DNA of 64,000 nt from JAACFF01 sp963807975 (GTDB lineage Bacteria > Chloroflexota > Anaerolineae > Promineifilales > Promineifilaceae): positions 1 to 64,000 of the forward strand of contig CAWEDV010000005.1 of assembly GCA_963807975.1 (NCBI GenBank), read 5' to 3'. Position 1 is the stretch's first letter. Every line of letters begins with the position of its first letter. Made by a program: the position numbers and the translations under genes. The notes beneath the pieces were generated by a model. That model saw nothing but the letters and a program-made list of their open reading frames with translations, made no database searches and had not been told where the DNA came from. Positions 1 through 8,416 of this stretch are shown one piece after another.

Positions 1-46
1 CGAAAAGTTCATCCAGTAGATCAATCACACTTGAGGGAAAAAAGAC

Positions 47-1255
47 ATGAAACCTATTTGCTCAGTTACCCTCCTCGCCGTGTTGCTTGCATCGCTGAGT
101 GCGCTTCAGGCGGCTGAATCGCCCGCGTCCTTGGCGAATCCCGAGCGGATGCCGGCCTTCTCCTGGGACCGCGTGCCCTTGTACGTGCATATCCGAAAGG
201 ACACCGCGTTCACCGATGAAGAGATTAAATACCTTGCGACCTTTCCGCTCATTACGTTTGAGAAAGCTACGGGGCACAAGGATTCCGGCTCGGTGGAGGC
301 GGGAACGCTGAAGGCCGCCCGGGCCGTTAAAGAGATCAATCCGGCGACGAAGATATTGTATTACCGAAACGTGATCGTGCACTACGGTGGCTACGCCGCC
401 AATACGTCATTGAAAAACATTCCCGGTGCCTTTCTGGTCGGGCGCGATGGCAACGACAAACTCATCCGCAACCGTATCCAAGCCTACGATCTCACGAACA
501 AGGCCCTGCGCGACTGGTGGATCGACGCCGCGAAAGAAGTTTGTTCCGATCCCGCCATTGACGGAGTCTTCCTGGACGGTGTGGTCAAGATCCTGGAGCC
601 AGGCTTCCTGAAGGGTGTGATTGGAGAGGAGAAGAAAGCCGCCGAGTTGGCCGGATATGTGACAATGATGGAGGATACGCGGAAAATGCTCGGTCCGCAG
701 AAGCTCATGCTGGCGAATATATTGAGAGCGCGTTTCCCGGATTCGGGTCTCAGTTATATCAAGGCGTTGGACGGCTCCTATATCGAGGGATTTGAGGGCG
801 CCGTGGGGATGTCCAAGAAGGACTATGTTGCCCAGGGAATCAGGGACTTTCAGAAAGCTGCCCGGCAGGGGTCCATCATCGCCTACACGTGTGCATTGGG
901 CAGAAACCAGCAAGATGCGGATGAAACCCCAAGGTCTGCCGCCAGAAACAAACCGCGACAACCCCGAGAGGCGGGGCGAGGGACGCTAAGAGCCGTTTCG
1001 ACTACCAGTTGGCGATATTTCTTGATCTGCGCCGAGAAGTACAGCTACTTTGACCTGAAAGACGGCTATGACGCGAAAACCAGCAAGACCTGGATGACGC
1101 ATCCGGCTGTCTATGACCGCCCGTTGGGCGCGCCCAAGGGGCCGGCGGTTCGTAACGGCTACACTTACGCCCGGGAGTTCGCCCATGCATCCGTCCAACT
1201 CGATATCGAAAACGAAACGGCGAACATTGTCTGGAAACAGCAGGAACAGGAATAG
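47..1255 (+). CDS. Secreted glycoside-hydrolase-like TIM-barrel protein, frame disturbed
   Basis: About 402 residues beginning with a clear signal peptide (hydrophobic residues 5-20, cleavage near SALQAAES). The barrel-like segments LYYRNVIVHYGGY (about 105-117) and DGVFLDGV (about 177-184, an Asp-rich strand end typical of catalytic barrels) resemble the hypothetical glycosyl hydrolase (GHL) families of planctomycetes and verrucomicrobia. Substrate cannot be told. Residues about 290-322 are low-complexity Arg/Pro and do not look like the rest of the protein. A neighbouring frame at 991-1014 spells SRFDYQLA, which joins naturally onto YFLICAEKYSYF in the main frame at 1016. Two compensating indels, or sequence errors, therefore probably scramble this stretch. 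SD-like gaggga lies upstream of the ATG. Family call moderate, function unknown. Confidence 0.6.
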   Translation: MKPICSVTLLAVLLASLSALQAAESPASLANPERMPAFSWDRVPLYVHIRKDTAFTDEEIKYLATFPLITFEKATGHKDSGSVEAGTLKAARAVKEINPATKILYYRNVIVHYGGYAANTSLKNIPGAFLVGRDGNDKLIRNRIQAYDLTNKALRDWWIDAAKEVCSDPAIDGVFLDGVVKILEPGFLKGVIGEEKKAAELAGYVTMMEDTRKMLGPQKLMLANILRARFPDSGLSYIKALDGSYIEGFEGAVGMSKKDYVAQGIRDFQKAARQGSIIAYTCALGRNQQDADETPRSAARNKPRQPREAGRGTLRAVSTTSWRYFLICAEKYSYFDLKDGYDAKTSKTWMTHPAVYDRPLGAPKGPAVRNGYTYAREFAHASVQLDIENETANIVWKQQEQE

Positions 1256-1314
1256 ACGTGTAATCGATCATCGAGCTGGTGGTTAGCGACGAGAAGATCA
1301 TGTCGGTCTCGCGG

Positions 1315-1330
1315 ATGATCAGGTGATCAT
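1315..1330. other. Short perfect dyad between convergent genes
   Basis: ATGATCA-GG-TGATCAT is a perfect 7-bp inverted repeat in the 86-bp gap between two convergent genes. It has no T-run, so it is not a convincing terminator. It could be a weak bidirectional stop or chance. Confidence 0.25.
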
Positions 1331-1341
1331 GATTCGCTGGG

Positions 1342-2723
1342 CTACCTCAGTTTCCAGACGCGCACTCGTTCGGAGCCAGCCACGGTTGCCTCGCGGGGCA
1401 AGGTCCGCTGGGAGGCGGACCGATACTCATTGATGAGCTCGCTCAGATCAAGGATGACGTCTGGGTGGTGCGCATAGTAGCCATGGCCAAGTTCCTCTGG
1501 GATCGATTCCTCGGCGACGTAGACAATCGACTCCACCTCGGGAAATGGCTCCTCGGCGTCTTCCGACAGATACGGCGAGACCCGCAGGAACGCTGCGTAA
1601 TCGTCGAAGTGCCACATCCCTAATCGCGGCTTCCCATGATGTTCCATTTGCGAGGCCAGTAGGGCCATATCGCTAGGCGATGTGTACAGCGTTACGTGGT
1701 CGGCGCGGATGGGATCTCTGGGGCAACTGCGCAGAAATGGTCCGCGTCGACGTCCGGCGCCGCCAGGATGAGGCGAATCTCCGGCAACTGCTCGCCAGGA
1801 CCGAGCTCTTCCTTCAAATCCCAACCGGCCAAAGCCATCGTCAATAACTGGTTTCCCATGCTGTGAGCAAGAACGTGAATGGTGGCGGGATTCGCATCGA
1901 CTATCAGCATCCGCAGATAGCGTCGGAATGGTTCAACAGATTGGGCTACCAAGCGTTCATCGGTCTTGTACTCGGTGAGCATGGCCTGGGACGGCCAACT
2001 GTAGAACGCAGGGACACCTTGAAATCGCGTATCGTGAGCAAGCTGTGCGATCCGATCCGCCGCGTCGGTAAACGAAGTGTTGAAACCATGCACGAAGAGG
2101 AAGATGTCCTTTCGCGATGCCTTGCCAAGCGCCGTCGTCAGCGAATGCCCGAACTCTTCGACGTTGCGCGGCGACGTCTCCTGGATCACTACATCGTCCA
2201 TCCGACTTGCAACAAATTCCCACTCGAAAATGCTGGTCTTTTCCACTTGACCGTAGACATGATGCGGAGGGATCGAGACGTCACAGACGCCGACACTCAG
2301 CGGCCCCAATTCGGTGCCGTACCGGTCGTCCGCTACTTGACGTGACTCCTCAATCAGCGCGTTGACAAACGTACCTGAAAGGAAGAGGGCGGTCACGAGC
2401 GACACGCATGCAAGAACAGCCGTCGCGCGACGCTTCCGCCGACCAAAGCGATAGATCAGCAGCAAGGTCACAGCCCATGTGCCTAGCGTCAGGTACTCCA
2501 GAGTCCATTCACTGTCCGACCGGAAAGGCCTGTGGAATTCGTGGTCCCGATTCGTACCGTAATAAACAGTAAGTACCTTGGGCGTTTCTGACAGCACGTC
2601 TTCAGCAGGAATCGACGCCCACGTGGGTACGCTGGGCAAGGCAATGGATGCGACACAGATCACCAGAACTAAGAGGGCTGCACGCCGTTCACCGGAACAT
2701 TCTCTAAAGAACAACTCATCCAT
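1342..2723 (-). pseudogene. DUF900-type alpha/beta hydrolase, frameshifted
   Basis: The first fragment (2723 down to about 1710) has an N-terminal hydrophobic helix, a second membrane segment (near TLGTWAVTLLLIYRF), and a DUF900 alpha/beta hydrolase core: FLFVHGFNTSF (oxyanion strand), FYSWPSQ, nucleophile elbow AHSMGNQ, and APDVDAD with the acid. Frame is lost near 1705-1720. The rest of the family pattern continues in another frame down to 1342 (RADHVTLYTSPSDMAL, then GHGYYAHHPDVILDL with the probable catalytic His). One indel explains the break. The start overlaps the end of the upstream TAXI gene by 8 bp, suggesting an operon. Whether this is decay or sequence error cannot be decided here; the clustering of such breaks in this 4 kb favours error or a low-quality contig end. 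Confidence 0.65.
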
Positions 2724-4123
2724 GGCTACCAGCTCCTCCCTCGTCTAACGTCGGACTGTCGTTCGCCAGTGATTCTAATCGGGAGCGACGCAGAAAATCC
2801 CGGGTTTCATTCATCAGTACCAGAAAGTTCGCCAGCACTCCCTCACCGTAGAAGTAGTTTTGGCAGAAGTCGCTCACGACCTTTTGCTGCAATTGTACAA
2901 GCTGCTCTTCCAGTCTTCGCGTTCGCTCAACCTGGCCGCGGGGCAGACTCTCCACTTCGACAAGACCTTTCGCCGCCAAATCGTATTGCTGGAGTTGACG
3001 AAAGTATCGAGAAATCGAAGTAGCTGCCGCCATCGGTAGTATCCGTATAAGGCGAGACATCCGCCAATCAAAGGGCCGAGTCCGGTAATGATCTGGCGGA
3101 GCAATTGCGCGATGTCGGTGCGCACCAGCGGCTTGTCCTTGTCCCGATAGGTCTCAGCGGCCTTATGCCAGGGGAAAGAGGGTGCCGTCCTCGCGAAAGC
3201 GGGGGCGGCCGGTATAGCCTGGCAATGGCGCCGGTATGAATAGCCTCTAACAATCGAGACACAACCTCGTTCGGTACGTTTCTGTGGGTAACGATGATCA
3301 ACGGGGAGGCCATCGTGGGACAGTCGATCTCCGGAGTTGGATCGGCGCCCCCGTAGGCATATGCCGGAATGTCCACCGCTGCCGTTCGTATTTGGTCGAC
3401 GTGGTCGCGATCAAAGTCCTCTTCGTCGACGGGAATCTGCGCGAACGCGCGGGCAAAGTGAATGGGGACTAAATCGTAGTCCGCCGTGTCGACCAGCGTC
3501 TCCACGAATTCAGAAGGAACCGTCGAGACCACGGCGACAACATCCGGCAGTGCTTTCCTCAAATCATCTTTCCTCTCCTCGCTCGCCGCTTCCATCTCCT
3601 CCAGCTGGTCAATCAGGTCATCAATTTCATAATTGGTAGCGGTTATGTCATCACCGGGGCGAAGCCGGAGGAACTTCATTAGAGCTCGGGACATCATCGC
3701 CGTTTCACTACCGTCCGGGCCCAAGTTAATCTTCAGCCCCGCCAGACACTGTAATCCCTAGCAACTTCTTCAGAAAACTCATTTTTCTCAGCAAGTGAAC
3801 GCTTCCGAGGTGAGTGTCGCTACCTGCCTGATTCCCTTCGCCTTGGGGAATCGCAACAACCCATTGACCAACGCGAAATCCAGTTGCTCAGACTGCAGCA
3901 GCGTAATCGCTTCCACAGTACCTGCCGTAGGCCGGATTTCAAATTCAAGATTCCATTCCTGGCCGTGACGCTTGAGGTACTCGGCAACTTTGTGACGGTT
4001 CATCGTGGGAATACCACCCGAGATCCTCACACGATAGGTCCTGGAGCTGGGTGTCCAGTACCACGACCAAATTCCGATCACGATCAACGCGATACCGAAC
4101 ACCAGCAAAGGGTGGTTCTCCAA
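2716..4123 (-). pseudogene. TAXI-family TRAP solute-binding protein, multiply frameshifted
   Basis: Starts MENHPLLVFGIALIVIGIW (N-terminal membrane anchor), then YRVRISGGIPT and an ALVNG segment typical of TAXI (TRAP-associated extracytoplasmic immunogenic-like) solute receptors. Frame breaks near 3790; the family motif NLGPDGSETA resumes upstream of 3724 in another frame. A second break near 3200 follows IHTGAIARLYRPPPL, and the C-terminal part continues with a membrane segment (ITGLGPLIGGCLALYGYY) and a coiled-coil-rich tail ending at 2716. At least three indels are needed to restore one protein. No TRAP membrane subunits are visible nearby. Ligand unknown. Confidence 0.6.
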
Positions 4124-4305
4124 CGCATCCTCCGGATCATAGAGCGAAGTGCATTATGTCTGTTGTTCTCTGCCACAGGTTCGTTCACCGCCTCTCAACC
4201 GCTCTATGCGACGAGGTTATCTGAGTCTCATGGGCAAAGGGTAATCGAGATCATCTCCACCGTGAGGCATCCGGGCCCCATACGCACCGAATTACTGATA
4301 ATTTG
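4124..4305. other. Junction between two dissimilar sequence blocks
   Basis: No gene is visible here. To the left all genes look planctomycete-like and frame-broken. To the right begins an intact-looking Chloroflexota-type region, starting inside a CoxS homologue whose family match stops abruptly at about 4303 after NPTEDQI. The breakpoint is therefore placed near 4300-4308. I see no repeat, IS end or tRNA at the join. Confidence 0.6.
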
Positions 4306-4680
4306 ATCTTCAGTTGGGTTTTGGTTTTCTTCCAAGAACGGCACCAAGGTCATAAGAAACCCTGGTGTGCAGAAACCACATTGCAGACCATGTGCTTCAT
4401 GAAATGCCTCTTGGATCGGGTGCAGATTGTCCGGTGTACCCAGATCCTCAACCGTCTGCAGCTCGTGGCCATTAACCTGAACAGCGAACATCAAACAAGA
4501 TCGCACCGGTTGGCCGTCGAAAAGAATAGTGCACGATCCGCACACCCCTTGTTCGCAGCCAACATGCGTACCAGTTAAGCCCAATTCATGTCGGATAAAG
4601 TCACTAAGCAGCATTCTAGGCTCTACCGCATGGCTGGTGTGAATGCCATTAATAGTAAATTCGATTGGTAGCTTCATCAT
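4228..4680 (-). pseudogene. coxS: CoxS-type [2Fe-2S] subunit of a molybdenum hydroxylase, 3' truncated
   Basis: Small electron-transfer subunit of a CO dehydrogenase/xanthine-oxidase family enzyme. The plant-type cluster is present (GCEQGVCGSCTILFDGQ, then a Cys near RSCL), and the first pair of the second cluster is present (QCGFCTPG). The protein then departs from the family after NPTEDQI: the usual ALSGN..CRCTGY segment with the last two cluster ligands is missing and is replaced by an unrelated tail ending at 4228. Without these Cys the proximal cluster cannot assemble. The start overlaps the coxM stop by 4 bp (ATGA), typical translational coupling. The large MoCo subunit expected next is absent because the sequence changes here. 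Confidence 0.8.
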
Positions 4681-5564
4681 AATGAAAGTCTCTCACTGGC
4701 ACGATCTATCGCTTCATGCAGTGCCCTTTTACCCAATACGGTCGCAATATGACGTTTGTATTCTGAACTAGCATGGATGTCGCCAATGGGATCAATTTCT
4801 TCCTGGCTGGCCAGAAAAACTGCATCTCTCAATAGAATGTCTGATGGCCGCTCCCCTACCAACATATCTGCTGACCTCTCGGCAACCATTGGGATTTCAC
4901 CGACATTGAGAAATACTAAACGTGCGTTGCGACAGACGCCGTTTTCATCAAGGGCGACCACGGCGGACACACCCACCTGAGCATAGTCGCCGTGCCGGCG
5001 AGCCAACTCCTTAAAGGAAAATCCGCTTCCGGTCGGCACCGGGGGGATATCCACCTCCACCAATATTTCCTCTGGCTCTAAGGCAGTCATGAAGAGGGAT
5101 TGGTAGAAATCCACGGCATCGACCCACCTTTCATTTCCTACCATTTGCAGACGAAACCTTGCCTTTAGGGTCACCATAATCATAGGTAGTTCTGCTGCCG
5201 GGTCGGCATGAGACAGGCTGCCTCCAATCGTGCCCCGGTTGCGGATTTGAGCGTGAGCAATATAGGGCATTACTTCGCTGATCAAAGGTGCCCGATCAGC
5301 AATAATCTCGCTGAATTCGAGCCGGCTGTGTCGTACCATGGCCCCCACCCGTACCCCTTTATCTTGCCCCGGCAGCAAAGTTTCTAGCTCAGTGACTCCG
5401 TTCAAATCGATGATCACTGCTGGTTGCGCCAGGCGAAAATTCATCACTGGGATCAAACTTTGCCCGCCAGCCAACAGCTTGCCGTCGTACCCGTGAGTAT
5501 TCAATGCATCCAATGCTTCTTCCAAAGAATTGGGAGCAATATACTCGAATGGAGCTGGTTTCAT
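4677..5564 (-). CDS. coxM: CoxM-type FAD-binding subunit of a molybdenum hydroxylase
   Basis: Medium subunit that carries electrons through FAD between the iron-sulfur subunit and the acceptor. Family markers are visible: N-terminal FEYIAPNSLEEALDAL, LLAGGQSLIPVMNFRLAQP (pyrophosphate loop), a conserved RNRGTIGGSLSHADPAAELP FAD-binding segment near residues 110-130, and a CODH_FAD_C-like C-terminal half. Length (295 aa) is normal. It is followed by coxS with an ATGA overlap. A GGAAG Shine-Dalgarno sits before the ATG. The substrate class (CO, purine, aromatic or other aldehyde) cannot be told without the large subunit, and the truncated partner makes this copy non-functional as it stands in this sequence. 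Confidence 0.88.
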   Translation of the reverse strand: MKPAPFEYIAPNSLEEALDALNTHGYDGKLLAGGQSLIPVMNFRLAQPAVIIDLNGVTELETLLPGQDKGVRVGAMVRHSRLEFSEIIADRAPLISEVMPYIAHAQIRNRGTIGGSLSHADPAAELPMIMVTLKARFRLQMVGNERWVDAVDFYQSLFMTALEPEEILVEVDIPPVPTGSGFSFKELARRHGDYAQVGVSAVVALDENGVCRNARLVFLNVGEIPMVAERSADMLVGERPSDILLRDAVFLASQEEIDPIGDIHASSEYKRHIATVLGKRALHEAIDRASERLSL

Positions 5565-5879
5565 AGATTTCTTCCAAGCACGTATTTGTTGAGGTAAATA
5601 ATTGTAAATCCGTTGTCGCAGTCACTCCCCAATGCCGGAACAGCCGAACAATATCCAGCCTCCCTCATTGCAACAACGAACACATTATAGCACAAAATGG
5701 TGACAACACAGAGGTTAATATCACACCAAAAACAATTGTTCTATAGACAACCGTTAATGTTTTATGTATAGTTACAACGTGACATAATGTTTTTAAGGCG
5801 CACCTATGTGTTGCCGCCCACTATGCAAATAAACGGCTGTTTTGGCTCTTGTTGCAGTTAATACCTTAGGAGGAAGCAA
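5565..5879. other. AT-rich divergent intergenic region
   Basis: 315 bp between divergent coxM and the secreted-protein gene. It holds a good rightward promoter (5744-5772), a small AACAATTGTT palindrome at 5731-5740 just upstream of it, and a strong Shine-Dalgarno next to 5880. No gene is seen. Confidence 0.5.
5744..5772 (+). promoter_or_regulatory. Sigma-70-type promoter for the secreted duplicated-domain protein
   Basis: TAGACA (5744-5749), 17-bp spacer, TATAGT (5767-5772), followed by a roughly 100-nt leader and the Shine-Dalgarno TAGGAGG before 5880. Confidence 0.6.
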
Positions 5880-6932
5880 ATGATCTTGGAAAAATTGAAA
5901 TCGGTTGGTCGAAAATTGAACTCCCACCGCAGAGGAATTGCAATTGTCCTGGCCCTCTTAGCCGTCGTCATTGCCATAGGCGCAGTGCAAGCAAGCGGAC
6001 CATTGAATTTTATGCAGCCCAATGGCAAAGGGATGTGGGGCATGCCCAGCAGACCATGGTGGCCCATGGCGCCGGTACCCAAGATTCATATCGTCGCCGT
6101 GGAAAAGAATTCCACCGTTACGATACTGACCGAAAACTTTCCAGAAGATGAAGATTTCGTTGTAACCATGGGCTATATCTATACCCGCGGCATTGATGGA
6201 ATTGAAGTCGACACCTTTAACTCAGGAAATGGGGATCCCCAAGAACTCACCTTCACAATTCCTCAAGAATTGATTGACGAGTTCCGCATATCCATCCGCG
6301 CTCAAACTGGCCATGAGTTCCCGCAGTTCCCATATTACGCCTTTAACTGGTTCTATAATAACTCTACCAATGGCTCTGCCAATGGCGCCCCAACCGAGGT
6401 CGCTGTAGAAGGTGAAGCAGGGACCGGCGGTGAGGAAGAAGCGGTTGAGCAAACAGCCATGGCCGCCGAGGTAGAGGAAGAAGAACCCATTCCAGCGTTT
6501 GAAATCTGTGAGGTCGGCAAGAACGAATTTGTACTTGTGGGCACTAGCGACTTTCCAGCAGAAAAACTGTTCACAGTAAAAATGGGCGTCATGCCAGAAT
6601 CCCCCAAAATGGAACCCTATTATGATGGTCAAATGAAACCGAGAAATGATATGGGTATGGGCATGCATGGCAAACCACCCCACCCCATGCCGCCGATGTA
6701 TCCTCCTGGGAAGGAAAAACCAATGCCTCCGAAAAAGATTTGGATTCCATATTTCGAAGCTGGTACCTTCGAAACCGGGCAGGGCGGCGAATTATCAGAG
6801 AGCTTCCAAATTCCTGCTGAATTAACTGGAGCATACCGCATAACGATCTTAATGTACTCGGATGACGCCTACCCGTACTACTCGTACAATTGGTTCTACA
6901 ACAACGATGCAGTTGTTGAATGCGTGGACTAA
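5880..6932 (+). CDS. Secreted protein with two aromatic-rich repeats, unknown function
   Basis: 350 aa, starting after an exceptionally strong TAGGAGG site. A signal anchor (residues about 18-38, GIAIVLALLAVVIAIGAVQA) is followed by an exported part. Two copies of one domain are seen: about residues 60-165, ending YYAFNWFYNNS, and about 205-348, ending YYSYNWFYNND; each contains a VTMGYIY/VKMGVMP strand and a region rising to FRISIRAQT/YRITILMYS. The copies are separated by an acidic Glu/Ala linker (about 178-200). Met/Pro/His-rich insertions (GMGMHGKPPHPMPPMYPPG) flank the second copy. The fold looks like paired beta-sandwiches. I do not recognise a named family. A strong promoter, RBS and terminator suggest high expression, such as a cell-surface or envelope protein. 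Confidence 0.75.
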   Translation: MILEKLKSVGRKLNSHRRGIAIVLALLAVVIAIGAVQASGPLNFMQPNGKGMWGMPSRPWWPMAPVPKIHIVAVEKNSTVTILTENFPEDEDFVVTMGYIYTRGIDGIEVDTFNSGNGDPQELTFTIPQELIDEFRISIRAQTGHEFPQFPYYAFNWFYNNSTNGSANGAPTEVAVEGEAGTGGEEEAVEQTAMAAEVEEEEPIPAFEICEVGKNEFVLVGTSDFPAEKLFTVKMGVMPESPKMEPYYDGQMKPRNDMGMGMHGKPPHPMPPMYPPGKEKPMPPKKIWIPYFEAGTFETGQGGELSESFQIPAELTGAYRITILMYSDDAYPYYSYNWFYNNDAVVECVD

Positions 6933-6949
6933 AAGCGCAAATTAACAAA

Positions 6950-6985
6950 ACGTCCCGGGCAGTCGGTGCTGCCTGGGACGTTTTT
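6950..6985 (+). terminator. Rho-independent terminator
   Basis: 13-bp stem ACGTCCCGGGCAG (6950-6962) / CTGCCTGGGACGT (6969-6981) with one G-T pair, a 6-nt loop and a T-run. Lies just after the secreted-protein gene. Confidence 0.9.
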
Positions 6986-7005
6986 CTTAACAAAACATAT
7001 CAAAT

Positions 7006-7326
7006 CTAAAAGCCGCTTCCCTCTAGAAGATATCCCGCTTCAGATCAATCTTCCAGTCCACCTGCATAGCGGCGGATATTCTTGAAAGCGTTTTTTTCCA
7101 GAGTCTTATAGGCCACCTGACTGGGAATACAGCTTTCATTCGAGCAGTACACAACAACCACATCATCCGCATCTAAATGCTCTGTAATATCAGCAGGTTT
7201 TGTAACATTGGGCTAACCATGAATATTCTGAGCCTCAAATGCCCATTCACTTAAAGTCATCACCCTTTTAATAACATCTCCTTGGTTCAACTTCGCTTTC
7301 AACTCCTCTCAATCTTTTACATTCAT
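7006..7326 (-). pseudogene. Rhodanese-domain protein with three in-frame stops
   Basis: One continuous 107-codon frame from an ATG at 7326 to a TAG at 7006 reads as a small rhodanese: EELKAKLNQGD, DADDVVVVYCSNESC (active-site Cys loop), PSQVAYKTLEKN, NIRRYAGGLED, then SEAGYLLEG. It is interrupted by TGA at 7309-7311, TAG at 7213-7215 and TGA at 7045-7047. Two of these stand where the family usually has Trp (KDWEEL, LEDW), consistent with TGG to TGA changes. No indel is needed. Sulfur-transfer function is therefore lost unless stops are suppressed. It lies 33 bp downstream of folE on the same strand. Confidence 0.8.
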
Positions 7327-7358
7327 CTTATTACCTCGTCTACACCAATGTGTTCTGC

Positions 7359-8036
7359 CTACTTTATGAGGTCAAGGAATTCCCTGCGCAATTCGCGGTC
7401 CTCTTTGAACTCACCCACATAAGCGCTTGTGAACATCACCGGATGTTCCTTCTTTACTCCTCGCATCATGGAACACATATGCTGACCCTCAATCGCCACG
7501 GCAATCCCACGGGGAGCCAAAATCTCGTCTAGCATATCTGTTATTTGATGCGTCATCCTTTCCTGGACCTGCAGACGACGCGCAAACATCTCAACAAGCC
7601 TTGGAATTTTCGAAAGGCCAATGACCTTGTTCGTTGGCAAGTAAGCAACATGCGCACGGCCGAAAAAAGGCAGCATATGGTGTTCACACATACTGAAATA
7701 TTCTATGTCCCGCACCAGGACCATCTCCCCATAGTCAACATCAAAAAGTGCTCCATTCACTAGCTTCACTGGATCCACCTGATAACCGCCGAGAACTTCA
7801 TCATACATACGTGCGATCCGGTCCGGCGTACCCGTCAATCCATCCCGTTGGGTGTCCTCGCCAACACTTTCGAGAATAGTCCTTACCGCCGATTCGATAG
7901 CCAATTTCTCAGCCGACTTATCCGGCGGCCCGGTCAAGATCTCTTGAATATGCCCATTCGCATTTGAGTGACCATTGCTATATTGATTAGTTGCGTATCC
8001 AGTTTGTCCGTTTATTCCTTTCATTGAAGTTAACAT
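7359..8036 (-). CDS. folE: GTP cyclohydrolase I
   Basis: Converts GTP to 7,8-dihydroneopterin triphosphate, the first step to tetrahydrofolate or biopterin. Zinc ligands are visible in FSMCEHHMLPFFGRAH (Cys and His) and GQHMCSMMRGVKK (Cys). The family segments DGLTGTPDRIARMYDE and RLQVQERMTHQI are present. 225 aa with a Ser/Asn/Gly-rich N-terminal extension of about 35 residues. The start is set by AGAGG about 8 nt upstream of ATG-TTA. Monocistronic except for the dead rhodanese gene downstream; no other folate genes are nearby. Confidence 0.95.
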   Translation of the reverse strand: MLTSMKGINGQTGYATNQYSNGHSNANGHIQEILTGPPDKSAEKLAIESAVRTILESVGEDTQRDGLTGTPDRIARMYDEVLGGYQVDPVKLVNGALFDVDYGEMVLVRDIEYFSMCEHHMLPFFGRAHVAYLPTNKVIGLSKIPRLVEMFARRLQVQERMTHQITDMLDEILAPRGIAVAIEGQHMCSMMRGVKKEHPVMFTSAYVGEFKEDRELRREFLDLIK

Positions 8037-8416
8037 TTCATACCTCTATTTTCTCTGATGCTGATATACCTGTGGGTTCGTTTTCCTTGATTAATATATA
8101 TCAATCTTGGCCCGTTAGATCGCACTGTATAGTTTATATTAATGTTTTGTCTAAGTAATAATCAGTTTCCTATCAACTGGCTGGCAGCAATACTCGAATC
8201 TGCCCATTAAATAGCTGCCCTCTGTATGCAGCTGGCGTATATTGTTCCGTCTGCTAGGCTCCTTCATTTTCGGATTTCTTACCTAGACCCATACGAGGGA
8301 CACGGTGACCCTCATTTACCATTAGAATTCTGACCACCAAACTACTCAACACATTAATGGCGGTATAATTCCCTGCTCGATGAGCGGTCAACAAGAGAAT
8401 CACTGCAAGAAAAGCA
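8037..8416. other. Divergent intergenic region folE / MFS
   Basis: 380 bp. Contains a probable folE promoter (8126-8153, minus) and a TATAAT-like box near 8364 before the MFS gene. On the minus strand, 8254-8400 stays open and encodes about 45 residues ending RMGLGKKSENEGA, which I cannot identify and which may be a gene remnant. No RNA gene was recognised. Confidence 0.35.
8126..8153 (-). promoter_or_regulatory. Probable folE promoter
   Basis: On the minus strand TAGACA (8153-8148), 16-bp spacer, TATACA (8131-8126), about 90 nt before the folE start. Confidence 0.4.
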
